Shown here piece by piece: positions 16,985-25,846 of a DNA stretch of 64,000 bases. Position numbers and translations under genes: made by a program. Numbering within the stretch: the stretch's first letter is position 1; every line of letters begins with the position of its first letter. The notes below the pieces were generated by a model, which was not told the origin of the DNA, did not search any database, and saw only the letters and a program-made list of their open reading frames with translations. This DNA comes from Planctomicrobium sp051465655 (GTDB taxonomy: Bacteria > Planctomycetota > Planctomycetia > Planctomycetales > Planctomycetaceae): NCBI RefSeq assembly GCF_051465655.1, contig NZ_CP195791.1:2356001-2420000 (forward strand), in the 5' to 3' direction.

Positions 16985-17374
16985 ATGCCGATGCCCGGGG
17001 CAAAAAACGTTCTTGGAAAACCGCTGCAGCCCTGCTCCTTCGATCCCATGACAGGATGGTTTCGGAATGGTTGCTGCGATACCGGTCCGGGCGATTTCGG
17101 GATGCACATCATCTGTGTGCAGGTGACCGATGAATTCCTCGCGTATTCGAAGAGCGTGGGGAATGACCTTTCGACGCCGATGCCGGAACACGATTTCGCG
17201 GGGCTGAAGCATGGGGACCGGTGGTGTCTGTGCGCCAGTCGCTGGAAACAGGCCTACGACGCGGGGGTCGCTCCGCATGTGATCCTGGCCTCCACCCACA
17301 TGTCCGCAATTGAGTTTGCGACGCTGGAAGAGATGCGGGAATACGCGCTGGACGCGAACGAAATTGAAGATTGA
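16985..17374 (+). CDS. DUF2237 family protein
   Basis: A small cytoplasmic protein of about 129 residues. Its signature KNVLGKPLQPCSFDPMTGWFRNGCC, followed by TGPGDFGMHIICVQVTDEFL and GDRWCLCASRWKQA, matches the DUF2237 family almost end to end. Members are cysteine-rich, sometimes suggested to bind metal, and have no established activity. The conserved cysteines (GCC, WCLC) are all present. The start is ambiguous among ATGs at 16985 and 16991 and an upstream in-frame ATG at 16946; I chose 16985. It lies 21 bases upstream of an acetyltransferase gene on the same strand and probably shares a transcript with it. Confidence 0.85.
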   Translation: MPMPGAKNVLGKPLQPCSFDPMTGWFRNGCCDTGPGDFGMHIICVQVTDEFLAYSKSVGNDLSTPMPEHDFAGLKHGDRWCLCASRWKQAYDAGVAPHVILASTHMSAIEFATLEEMREYALDANEIED

Positions 17375-17395
17375 ACACACGTTTTCCGACCAGAC

Positions 17396-17935
17396 ATGCC
17401 TGCACCCGCTCCAATTCTCTCCACTCCCCGTTTGACCCTGCGGGAGCTGACGGCAGACGATCTGGATTATGTCGCCCAGCTCCGGGGCGACCCGGAAGTC
17501 ATGCGTTTCTACCCCAAGGTCCTGGACCGGGCGGAGTCGCTGGCTCTGATCGAACGGATGCAGAAGCGATATGCCGAAGACGGTTTCGGTCTCTGGCTGG
17601 TGTCGGATCGGGAAACGCAGGAGCCTCGCGGTCTGGTCGGAGTGGTCCGGCAGCACGTCGAGGGAGCGGACGTCATTGAAGTCGGCTATATGATTGACCG
17701 TCATTACTGGCGACAGGGATTGGCGAGCGAGGCAGCATCCGCCTGCTTTGACTGGGCGTTTCAAAATCTGGAGGTCGACTCCGTTTGTTCGTTGATCCGG
17801 CCGGTGAATCTTCCCTCTCAGGGGGTGGCCCGCAAGCTGGGACTGACCCCGCTGCCAGATCTGGTTCAGCACTTCGACCTGCCGCATCACGTTTTCCGCA
17901 TCTCCCGCAGCGACTGGCAGTGCCGGCAGAAATAA
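17396..17935 (+). CDS. GNAT family N-acetyltransferase, RimJ/RimL type
   Basis: The 179-residue protein opens with the RimJ/RimL-type sequence ILSTPRLTLRELTADDLDYV and contains EVGYMIDRHYWRQGLASEAA, the acetyl-CoA-binding motif A (consensus RxxGxG/A, here RQGLAS). PVNLPSQGVARKLGL is motif B. It transfers an acetyl group from acetyl-CoA to an amine; ribosomal proteins, peptides or small molecules are all possible substrates in this subfamily. It follows the DUF2237 gene by 21 bases and precedes the signal peptidase gene by 109 bases. Confidence 0.88.
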   Translation: MPAPAPILSTPRLTLRELTADDLDYVAQLRGDPEVMRFYPKVLDRAESLALIERMQKRYAEDGFGLWLVSDRETQEPRGLVGVVRQHVEGADVIEVGYMIDRHYWRQGLASEAASACFDWAFQNLEVDSVCSLIRPVNLPSQGVARKLGLTPLPDLVQHFDLPHHVFRISRSDWQCRQK

Positions 17936-18044
17936 GCGGGTCTTCAAATCGGTCGGGGACCCGGTTTTCGGGGTGGAACGCAGCCGAGTCATCTCGACAG
18001 AATCCACAGAATCGCTATGATCGGTCTGTTGCGCAGAACCGAGA

Positions 18045-19700
18045 ATGACGTTTTCATCCATGTGGAACACGCCCCAGACCCGCCCCGTTCTGCCCCGCAA
18101 TGGTGTTTGCGGCCCATTGCGTCAGATTACGGAATCTCTTGCGCTGCTGGCGGTTGCGGTCACAGTCTTTCGCGGTTTTGCCGTCGAAGGGTACATGATT
18201 TCCACCGGATCGATGGCCCCGACCTTGCTGGGGTATCACCATTCGATCACCTGCCCCGAGTGTGAATTTCAGTTCGCCCACGGCACGATCGGTGAAGAAA
18301 CCGTTGAACATGTGGAGACCGCGTGGGCCAAATACGACATCGGTCAGCCGCTGCTGCCGGTCGCCCGCTGTCCGAACTGCGGATTTCACGGAATTTCCAC
18401 GGAGAAGCTGGCTCGAACTGAAGGGGATCAGCTGCTGGTTCACAAACACGCCTACGCTTTCCGTGACCCGCGACGCTGGGAAGTGATCGTCTTCCGCAAT
18501 CCGGGCGATCCCCGTCAGGCGTACGTGAAACGGGTGGTCGGGCTCCCGGGGGAGTCGATTGAAATCAGTCGCGGGGAAGTTCTGGTGAATGGAGAGTTGG
18601 CGCGGAAGCCGTACCCGGTGCAGCAGTCGATCCGCATTCCGGTTTCCGAGTACGCCAGTCAGGTCTCCTCAGAAGATCCGGATGCACAACCGGTCTGGGT
18701 AAAACTCGATCCCTCGGCGTCATGGACGTTGAATTCGGATTCACTGCGCAGCGAAAACCCGTCCAAAGAAATCTCGTGGATCGGATACCGACACTGGATC
18801 CTCGGGGGCGGGACACACCGGACCAGCGTCAAACTGAACCGATGGCCTGCGGGATTGCAGGCTCTGGACCCGGAAGCGGGACCGATGTCGTTCCGGGATG
18901 GAATGCTGCATCAGACCGGCGTGATGACGGAATTCGATCGCAAGAACTGGATGGCGCGCAGCGATGATCCAGCGTTCCATGCGGCACTGCAGGAACTCTG
19001 CCTGCAATCCCATATCGCACCGATCACGGATGATTACGGCTACAACTCCGCCGATTCTCACGGGCCGAATCACGTGCGTGATTTTTCAGTCTCCATGACG
19101 CTGAAGGACGTCAGCGGGCAAGGTCGATTTGAAATCGAACTGACCGACGGGAATCACATCTTTTCCGCGGTCTTCAAGTTCGCTGCAAACTCGGTTGAGG
19201 TGTTACGGGACAGTCACCCTGTTCCGGTCCGGGATGCGAAGCTTGCTTCGAATCTGGTGGAGGAACCGCTGACGATCGATTTCTCTCTGATCGATCGACA
19301 GGTGGTTCTCGCGCTGAATGGCGAGGAAGTGATCGAGCCGTTTTCGTACGAGGCCGCTTCCGACGTCTCCCCGATGCGGCGTCCTGTCCGCTTTGGAACA
19401 GCAGAATTGAACTGCACCGTCACGAATCTGAAACTGTATCGCGACGTGTATTACACTTCCCGACCGGACAAGGAACACTCGAGGTTCATTCTGAGCGAAT
19501 CAGAGTTCTTCGTACTGGGGGATAACAGTCCGGTTTCGGTCGACAGCCGTGTCTGGACGGAACCGGGAGTGCCCAGGGGGTCTCTGATTGGAAAGCCGCT
19601 GGTCGTGCACCTGCCTTCACGCTCAAGTCGCGTGAAATGGGGGGGCAAGACTCAGGATGTTCGCGTGCCCGATTTCTCCCGCGTTCGCTGGATCCGGTAG
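18045..19700 (+). CDS. lepB: Signal peptidase I with zinc-ribbon and long insertion
   Basis: Signal peptidase I removes signal peptides from exported preproteins at the membrane. A hydrophobic segment near residues 27-47 anchors the enzyme. The catalytic serine is in STGSMAPTL (about residue 56), the general-base lysine in YVKRVVGLPGE (about residue 162), and box E (VLGDNSPVSVDSRVW) lies near the C-terminus. Two additions make it 551 residues instead of about 250-320. A four-cysteine ribbon-like module (CPEC ... CPNC) lies between the Ser and Lys boxes. A segment of about 270 residues between the Lys box and box E resembles a beta-sandwich/lectin-like domain. The start may instead be the ATG at 18060. 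Confidence 0.88.
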   Translation: MTFSSMWNTPQTRPVLPRNGVCGPLRQITESLALLAVAVTVFRGFAVEGYMISTGSMAPTLLGYHHSITCPECEFQFAHGTIGEETVEHVETAWAKYDIGQPLLPVARCPNCGFHGISTEKLARTEGDQLLVHKHAYAFRDPRRWEVIVFRNPGDPRQAYVKRVVGLPGESIEISRGEVLVNGELARKPYPVQQSIRIPVSEYASQVSSEDPDAQPVWVKLDPSASWTLNSDSLRSENPSKEISWIGYRHWILGGGTHRTSVKLNRWPAGLQALDPEAGPMSFRDGMLHQTGVMTEFDRKNWMARSDDPAFHAALQELCLQSHIAPITDDYGYNSADSHGPNHVRDFSVSMTLKDVSGQGRFEIELTDGNHIFSAVFKFAANSVEVLRDSHPVPVRDAKLASNLVEEPLTIDFSLIDRQVVLALNGEEVIEPFSYEAASDVSPMRRPVRFGTAELNCTVTNLKLYRDVYYTSRPDKEHSRFILSESEFFVLGDNSPVSVDSRVWTEPGVPRGSLIGKPLVVHLPSRSSRVKWGGKTQDVRVPDFSRVRWIR

Positions 19701-19712
19701 GAGTCTGCGGAC

Positions 19713-20570
19713 TCAAGACTCATCCGCGAGAAGTTCTTCGAGGGCTTCCAGAGCACTCGGATACTGCAGCTTCAGCGACAACACTTCACGCACGCGGCTG
19801 CTGTCGCAGCGTTTGTTCCACGACTGATGTTCCCCTGCCTCAAATACGGGAGGGGGAGCGCCGATCCGCTGCGCCATGGCCGAATAGAATTCGCTGCGTT
19901 TGAGGGGAGTCTGGTCGCTCAAAAGAAACAGCGACTCGGGAAACGGTCGATTCGCGAGTTTCCAGATGGTCTGAACAGCGTCATCGACGTGAATGAGGTT
20001 CAGCCATGCCTCGGGGTTGCCCGACACCGGTTGTTGGTTGAGAAGCTGCTCTTTGCGGGCAATCAACCTTCCCGGACCGTAGATTCCGGACAGTCTGAGA
20101 ATCACGGCTCGGCGGTCGTCTGTGGTCGACGTGCCGAATTCCCGAATAAGATTCTCGGCGTCCAGACAGATCTGTCCTCCCTCCGTGATGGGAACGCAAG
20201 GTGAGCCTTCGTTGACGAGTTCACCGGCGTCCTGTCCGTAAACACTGGTGCTCGAGATGTAGATGACTCGAGCGACCTTATCCCGGATTTCCGTCAGGAC
20301 ATTACGGAGCCCGTTGACGTAGACGTCCCTTTTTCCCGCGGGCGCGGAGCGATCATAACCGACCGCATACAGGCAGAGGTCAGCCGGGGGGAGTGCTTTC
20401 AGTGACGCGGGATCCAGAACATCCCCGAGGACACTCTGGATTCCTTCGTTCTGCCATGCGTCACCCCGCTGGGGATCGCGTGTGAGTGCGGTGACTGTGT
20501 GACCTGCTGCCAGACCGGCACGGGCGACGCGCATTCCCAGATAACCACAGCCAATGATGAGCAGGTGCAT
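19713..20570 (-). CDS. NAD-dependent epimerase/dehydratase-like protein (YeeZ type)
   Basis: The 285-residue extended short-chain dehydrogenase has the nucleotide-binding motif GCGYLG at residues 7-12 and an SST/SVYG strand with the active-site Ser and Tyr (IYISSTSVYGQ). The usual lysine of the YxxxK pair is not present at the expected spacing, so catalysis may be altered or absent. The family resembles E. coli YeeZ, whose reaction is not settled. It converges with the signal peptidase gene (12-base gap) and is monocistronic. Confidence 0.82.
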   Translation of the reverse strand: MHLLIIGCGYLGMRVARAGLAAGHTVTALTRDPQRGDAWQNEGIQSVLGDVLDPASLKALPPADLCLYAVGYDRSAPAGKRDVYVNGLRNVLTEIRDKVARVIYISSTSVYGQDAGELVNEGSPCVPITEGGQICLDAENLIREFGTSTTDDRRAVILRLSGIYGPGRLIARKEQLLNQQPVSGNPEAWLNLIHVDDAVQTIWKLANRPFPESLFLLSDQTPLKRSEFYSAMAQRIGAPPPVFEAGEHQSWNKRCDSSRVREVLSLKLQYPSALEALEELLADES

Positions 20571-20974
20571 AGGAAAGTTGTTCGACAGAAGGAAGGCGGT
20601 TCAGGAATCCAGTGACTGATGCATCTTATCGCCAGAGCGACGTTGCGTCAGGAATGACTTCGTTTTCGGGAGGCCGGGGGGCGGTTTCTGCAGCGAAAAC
20701 GGGAGAGCGTAGATCGTAGGGAAGTCGAGACGCTCTGGCAGGAAATCACTCATGTTGAGCCGGTTTGAGTTGGTTCTGTGAGGGATTTGCCTGATTTGCT
20801 GGCGAACATTCCCTGAAAGTTACGGAAATCCCGGTGAAGTTTTCCGCATGATGCAAAACGGCAACCTAGCCTCAAAAGAGGAACGTGCGAATCGAGGATT
20901 ATTCGCGCTCGGGATTTCCACGGAAGAAACGTCAGGGATCATGCCCACTCAATTTCGTGGACGCGAATTCAAAT
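20571..20974. other. Intergenic region upstream of the signalling operon
   Basis: The region separates divergent genes and should contain the promoter for the REC/HD-GYP operon. I see no gene, strong hairpin or repeat. The true start of the operon's first gene may lie a little inside this stretch, at 20885, or further downstream at 21035 or 21065. Confidence 0.35.
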
Positions 20975-22231
20975 ATGCGGACCCAGACTCTTTATCAGGA
21001 ACACCAGCGGACGCAACGTGCGGATCTGTTGTCGATGGCGGCAGCGATCACCGGAATTGACGTGATGCAAAATTCGGGAATGCAGGACGACTCGGATCCT
21101 TTTGCGGTCGACAGAAAGACCGCTCGACTGCTGGTGGTCGACGATGAACCGATCAATGTCGACGTGGTCTGCGCCTATCTGGAGGACGAAGGTTACTCCA
21201 ATATTCTGACCTACACCGATTCCGTGGCGGCCCTGATCGCCCTGGAGCATGAACAGTTCGACGTCGCGCTGCTGGATATCATGATGCCACGCATCAGCGG
21301 TCTGGACCTGCTCCAGCAGATGCGGGACTCCCGACACCTGCGGCACATTCCCTGTATCGTCATGACCGCTTCGACCGACCGTTCGACCAAGCGGAGCGCC
21401 ATCGAACTGGGAGCGGCCGACTTTCTCAACAAACCGTTCGACCCCGAAGAACTCCTCTCCCGGACACAGAACGCGCTCATCCGCAAAGCCCATTACGACC
21501 AGATGCAGGTGCACGCCCGGGATCTCGAGCGGCAGGTCACCCAGCGGACAGCAGAACTCGTCAGTTCACAGATTCAACTCATCCACTGTCTGGGCCGGGC
21601 AGCGGAATATCGGGACAACGATACCGGTCGCCATGTCCTCCGGGTCGGACGTTTCAGCGGCATCATCGCAGATCAGCTGGGGCTCGACAAAGTGGCGGTT
21701 CAGCAGATTGAACTGGCTGCGTCGCTGCACGATATCGGTAAGCTGGGAGTGCCTGACTCGATTCTGCAGAAGCCCGGACGGCTCGATCCGAATGAAATGG
21801 TCATCATGCAGCAGCACGCTGCCCTGGGCCATGCGATTATTGCTCCTCATACTTCCTCGCCGTTCAGTATTCATGACGACAACGGCGCCGGTGACGATCT
21901 TGTCGATTCCTTTGAATCGCCTTTGCTGAAGCTGGCGGCGACGATCGCTGCGACCCATCACGAACGCTGGGACGGCTCCGGATATCCGTACAACATGAAG
22001 GGGGAAGACATCCCGTTGCCGGGCCGCATTGTGGCTGTGGCGGATGTCTTCGATGCACTCTCGACGCGACGGCCGTACAAGAATGCGTTTCCGTTCGACG
22101 AATGCGTGAACATGATTCGACAGGGAAGCGGGTCCCATTTCGATCCCGCTGTCGTCGAAGCGTTCCTGCAGCGTCTGCCTGAGATCAAGCTGGTTTACTT
22201 GCGCTATCAGGACCAGGAGACATCCCTATGA
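20975..22231 (+). CDS. Response regulator with HD-GYP phosphodiesterase domain
   Basis: The N-terminal receiver domain (LLVVDDEPINVDVV, phospho-acceptor Asp in LLDIMMP at about residue 101) is followed by a short coiled coil (RDLERQVTQRTAELVSSQ). The C-terminal HD-GYP domain shows HDIGKLGVPDSIL and HHERWDGSGYP. HD-GYP enzymes hydrolyse cyclic di-GMP. All metal-ligand motifs seen in the family are present, so activity is expected. About 15 extra acidic residues lie between the helix after LGHAI and the HHERW segment. The start is uncertain: ATGs at 20975, 21035 and 21065 are all in frame. The stop overlaps the next ATG by four bases. Confidence 0.9.
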   Translation: MRTQTLYQEHQRTQRADLLSMAAAITGIDVMQNSGMQDDSDPFAVDRKTARLLVVDDEPINVDVVCAYLEDEGYSNILTYTDSVAALIALEHEQFDVALLDIMMPRISGLDLLQQMRDSRHLRHIPCIVMTASTDRSTKRSAIELGAADFLNKPFDPEELLSRTQNALIRKAHYDQMQVHARDLERQVTQRTAELVSSQIQLIHCLGRAAEYRDNDTGRHVLRVGRFSGIIADQLGLDKVAVQQIELAASLHDIGKLGVPDSILQKPGRLDPNEMVIMQQHAALGHAIIAPHTSSPFSIHDDNGAGDDLVDSFESPLLKLAATIAATHHERWDGSGYPYNMKGEDIPLPGRIVAVADVFDALSTRRPYKNAFPFDECVNMIRQGSGSHFDPAVVEAFLQRLPEIKLVYLRYQDQETSL

Positions 22232-22839
22232 AACGGCGAATCCTGCTGGCCGTGGTGCTCTCGCTGTGGGGGATCGGGCTGGCCTGCGGTGCTTATTACA
22301 TCAACAACTACACGAACACTCCCGATCCGGTGGGGGTCGCTCCGCCGGTGTGGCCATCGGAGAGCACGTTACCCCGGAAGCCGGACCAGGCCACCCTGGT
22401 GATGTTTCTGCATCCCGGATGTCCCTGCTCGCGTGCCAGCCTGTGGGAACTCGAAGAACTAAAAACGCAGCTTCCGCCCGATGTCGGGATCGATCTGGTG
22501 ATGGTCGCGGATCCGGATCATGCCGAAGACTGGCGACAGACGCCGCTTCAGAAACAGGCTGCAGAGATTCCGGACGCACAGATCGTTCAGGATGTGGGAG
22601 GGCTTCAGTCGAATCTGTTTCATGCAGCCACTTCCGGCGAAACATTTCTTTATTCAGCAACGGGCGAACTGCTCTTTCATGGTGGAATCACCGCAGCGCG
22701 AGGCCACATGGGTGATGCTCCCGGGCAGGATGCCATTCTCGAAGTGCTGAAAAATCCCCGTCACAAAACCATTGGATGTTCTGTCTTCGGCTGTCAGCTG
22801 GCGAATCACTCCACATCGTCTTCGGAATCCCGTCCATGA
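22228..22839 (+). CDS. Membrane-anchored thioredoxin-like protein, CPC motif
   Basis: The 203-residue protein has an N-terminal membrane anchor (about residues 5-25), then a thioredoxin-like fold starting at ATLVMFLHPGCPCSRAS. The CxC arrangement differs from the usual CxxC. The tail contains two more cysteines (GCSVFGCQ). It may act in redox chemistry or metal handling, or may sense redox state. It is placed between a response regulator and a hybrid kinase and is joined to both by 4-base ATGA overlaps, which implies coordinated production with that signalling pair. No catalytic role has been shown for this type. Confidence 0.8.
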   Translation: MKRRILLAVVLSLWGIGLACGAYYINNYTNTPDPVGVAPPVWPSESTLPRKPDQATLVMFLHPGCPCSRASLWELEELKTQLPPDVGIDLVMVADPDHAEDWRQTPLQKQAAEIPDAQIVQDVGGLQSNLFHAATSGETFLYSATGELLFHGGITAARGHMGDAPGQDAILEVLKNPRHKTIGCSVFGCQLANHSTSSSESRP

Positions 22840-25433
22840 TTGCTGCTCTCGCTCCGGCAACTCAGACATCTCTGCAGGCCCGCAGCGCGGAAATTTTCCG
22901 CGAACGGTATCAGGCCATGGCCCGCCAGACGGACCGCATGTTCGCCTGCCTGATGTTCGCACAATGGCTTGTGCTGATCGTCTGGGCCGTTCAGGGAAGT
23001 CCCTTCTCGTGGGCCGGTACTCAGCGATACCTCCATCCGCATGTCTGGCTGGCAGTGTTCGGCGGCGGACTGACGGCACTGACTCCCATTGTGATGGTCT
23101 GGCTGATGCCGGGCCGCGAAGTGACGCGTCAGGTGGTGGCGATCGCGCAACTGATTTTTTCGACTCTGTTCGTGCACATCAGCGGTGGGCGGATCGAGAC
23201 CCACTTCCATGTGTTCGTGTCTCTGGGATTTCTGGCCGCCTATCGGGACTGGAAAGTTCTGCTGACAGCGACGCTGGTTGTCGCGGTTGATCATCTGGTG
23301 CGGGGAACATTCTGGCCGGAAAGTGTCTTCGGCGTGACGCATTCGAACCTGTGGCGGCCCATTGAGCATGCCGGCTGGGTGCTGTTCGCGGACGCTGTGC
23401 TGCTGGTGACCATCGATCGCAGCCTGAAAGATCTGAAATCGGGAGCGGAACAGACAGCCGAACTGCAGGTCAAGCATGCGGAGATCCAGGCGACTTCGAA
23501 ATCCCTGGAGACATCCGCCCTGCGGACAAAAGCAATCATCGAGGGAGCCCTGGATGGAGTGATTCAGCTCAATGAGTCGCTCGAGATTACCGGGTGGAAT
23601 CGCCGCGCGGAGGAGATCTTCGACTGGACCTCCTCCGAAGCGATGGGGCGAAACGTCCTTCAGCTGGTCATCCCTGCCGCAGAACGTGATTCGATTCTCG
23701 AGACGTTGAAGGCCAATTCCTCCAGGAACGGAGCCTGCTTCAACGAGCGTCTGGAGATTGTCGGAGTCAATCGAAAGGGAGACCTGTTCCCCATCGAGCT
23801 GTCTATTGTCGGACTGGCGGCTCAGAACGACTGCGTCTTCTGCCTGTTCGTCCGTGACATTACTGCCCGGCGCCGCGCGGAAGAGATGCTGTGTCAGGCC
23901 CGTGATCATGCGGAAGCGGCCAGCCTGGCCAAAAGTCAGTTCCTCGCGAACGTCAGCCATGAAATCCGCACGCCAATTAACGGGATCATCGGGTTCACGG
24001 ATCTGATTCTTCGAAAAACCGCCTCTGGAAAAGAGATGGCTGTCGAACATCTGAAGACGATCCGGCAGTGTGGCGAACACCTGCTCTCGCTGATCAACGA
24101 TATCCTCGACATTTCCAAGATCGAAGCGGGACATCTGGAAGTCACGCCGGTGGCCTGCTCGCCGTTTGAAATTGTGGCGACGGTCATGTCCGTGTTGCGA
24201 GTGAAGGCTCAGGACAAGGGAATCTCGCTCGAATATCACTGGAACAGCGATATTCCGGAATCGGTGTTGGTCGACCCGGGCCGCCTGCGACAGCTGCTGA
24301 TCAATCTCGTGAACAACGCCATCAAGTTCACGATGAAGGGGGGCGTCTGGGTCGAAGCGAGTTACGACTCCAAGAATTCCATGCTCTCCCTTGCCGTTCG
24401 TGATTCAGGAATTGGAATCCCCGCTGACAAGCACGACCGGATCTTTGAACCGTTCGTTCAGGTGGACAATTCCATTACCCGCAACTTCGAAGGGACCGGA
24501 CTCGGCCTTTCGATCTGCCGGCGAATTGCACGTGCCCTCGGCGGCAGCATCACTCTCGAAAGCACACCTGGACAGGGAAGCACGTTTACTGCGGTCGTCA
24601 ATGCACCGGCCATCAAGGGGACTGTCTGGCATAGCGGCTCCGCATCGGACCTCGTCCGGAACCGGACCAAGCCGGCTCAGGCTGATCTCTCGGGGCTGAA
24701 GGGACTCAATGTCCTGATCGTCGAAGATGGTGAGACCAACCGGCGACTGGTGGCTGCCATTCTGGAAGATGCCGAAGTTTCCGTCTCGATGGCGGAAAAC
24801 GGACTCGTCGGACTGCAGATGGCAACTCAGCTGAACTTCGACGCCATTCTGATCGATATGCAGATGCCGGTGATGGATGGGTACACCGCCGTCTCGAAGA
24901 TGCGGGACGCTGGACTCAAGATGCCGATCATCGCCTTGACCGCACATGCGATGCAGGGGGATGCCGAGAAGTGTTTCGCTGCCGGCTGCTCCGACTTCCT
25001 GTCCAAGCCGATTCGCGAAGCGGAACTGCTGCAGAAAATGGCTCAGGCACTGGGAGCTGCTCCTTCTGCCGTCGCCGACACAGCCCCGCCGCTGACGGTG
25101 TGCCACAAAGCGACCATTCAGTCCACACTGCCCATGGACCGGCCTCGTTTCCGGGCGATTGTCCGTCAGTTCGGGGAGAAGCTCGAAGACGAGATCGAAA
25201 CCATGGAATCAGCACTTCAGTCGGAAGATTTCGAATTGCTCGCGCAGCGGGCCCACTGGCTGCGAGGGACTGGCGGGACCGCCGGGTTCGACGCGTTCAC
25301 CCGTCCGGCCCAATCGCTGGAAATGCACGCACAGCAGAAGCAGGCTGACCAAGCCATGCTGATGCTGGAGAAGATCCGCGAGATCTCCAGCCTGATTGAA
25401 CTTCCCAGCGAGGAACAGGTCGTCGCCAACTGA
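22836..25433 (+). CDS. Hybrid histidine kinase with PAS, receiver and HPt domains
   Basis: The 865-residue sensor kinase starts at an ATG overlapping the upstream stop. Several N-terminal membrane spans (about residues 40-200) contain an unusual conserved-looking segment (HISGGRIETHFHVFVSL). A PAS domain follows (about 225-345), then HisKA with the phospho-accepting His in NVSHEIRTPINGI (about residue 375). The ATPase domain has N and G boxes (LVNNAIKFT, DSGIGIP, GTGLGLSI). Next are a receiver domain (Asp about 674 in LIDMQMPVMDG) and an HPt domain (His about 807 in RAHWLRGTGG). This is a complete multi-step phosphorelay. The likely target is the HD-GYP regulator two genes upstream. Confidence 0.93.
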   Translation: MIAALAPATQTSLQARSAEIFRERYQAMARQTDRMFACLMFAQWLVLIVWAVQGSPFSWAGTQRYLHPHVWLAVFGGGLTALTPIVMVWLMPGREVTRQVVAIAQLIFSTLFVHISGGRIETHFHVFVSLGFLAAYRDWKVLLTATLVVAVDHLVRGTFWPESVFGVTHSNLWRPIEHAGWVLFADAVLLVTIDRSLKDLKSGAEQTAELQVKHAEIQATSKSLETSALRTKAIIEGALDGVIQLNESLEITGWNRRAEEIFDWTSSEAMGRNVLQLVIPAAERDSILETLKANSSRNGACFNERLEIVGVNRKGDLFPIELSIVGLAAQNDCVFCLFVRDITARRRAEEMLCQARDHAEAASLAKSQFLANVSHEIRTPINGIIGFTDLILRKTASGKEMAVEHLKTIRQCGEHLLSLINDILDISKIEAGHLEVTPVACSPFEIVATVMSVLRVKAQDKGISLEYHWNSDIPESVLVDPGRLRQLLINLVNNAIKFTMKGGVWVEASYDSKNSMLSLAVRDSGIGIPADKHDRIFEPFVQVDNSITRNFEGTGLGLSICRRIARALGGSITLESTPGQGSTFTAVVNAPAIKGTVWHSGSASDLVRNRTKPAQADLSGLKGLNVLIVEDGETNRRLVAAILEDAEVSVSMAENGLVGLQMATQLNFDAILIDMQMPVMDGYTAVSKMRDAGLKMPIIALTAHAMQGDAEKCFAAGCSDFLSKPIREAELLQKMAQALGAAPSAVADTAPPLTVCHKATIQSTLPMDRPRFRAIVRQFGEKLEDEIETMESALQSEDFELLAQRAHWLRGTGGTAGFDAFTRPAQSLEMHAQQKQADQAMLMLEKIREISSLIELPSEEQVVAN

Positions 25434-25846
25434 GTGGCGACGGATCACCCCTCAAGACCTTCTCAGGTGAGTCTGCAACGTCCGTATTGCCGGTGACGAA
25501 GCCGGGGTTGGAGCGTACCCGCGAAACCCCGGAGACTTCCCTAGGACCTTCTTCAGCCAAAAGTTTCCTAAAGTACGGGGCTTTCCTCTTTTCTCGCGGT
25601 CAAGCCCCGATCACCCTCCCTCGGCGGCATTCCGGGCGGTGATTGCCCTTGCCGTGGACGCCAATTGCGTTCTAAGATCCCAACTCGATGTTCCGGAAGG
25701 AGTTAGAACAGCAACTGCGAAACGTGACGCAAGCGGTCCGTTTCTTCACTCTGGTCTCCCCTCTTCGGACTTCGAATCAGGCATTAAGCCAGAGGCCGAC
25801 AGGCGGCGTGGCAAGGCAGCTGCGACATTGAGACAAGGAACCTGGA
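25434..25846. other. Intergenic region with two hairpins before shc
   Basis: This 413-base stretch has no convincing gene. CCGGGGTT (25502-25509) pairs with AACCCCGG (25525-25532), and GGGGCTT at about 25577 pairs with AAGCCCC about 20 bases on. Either could end the signalling operon, but neither has a good T tract. The shc promoter should lie in the second half. Confidence 0.4.
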
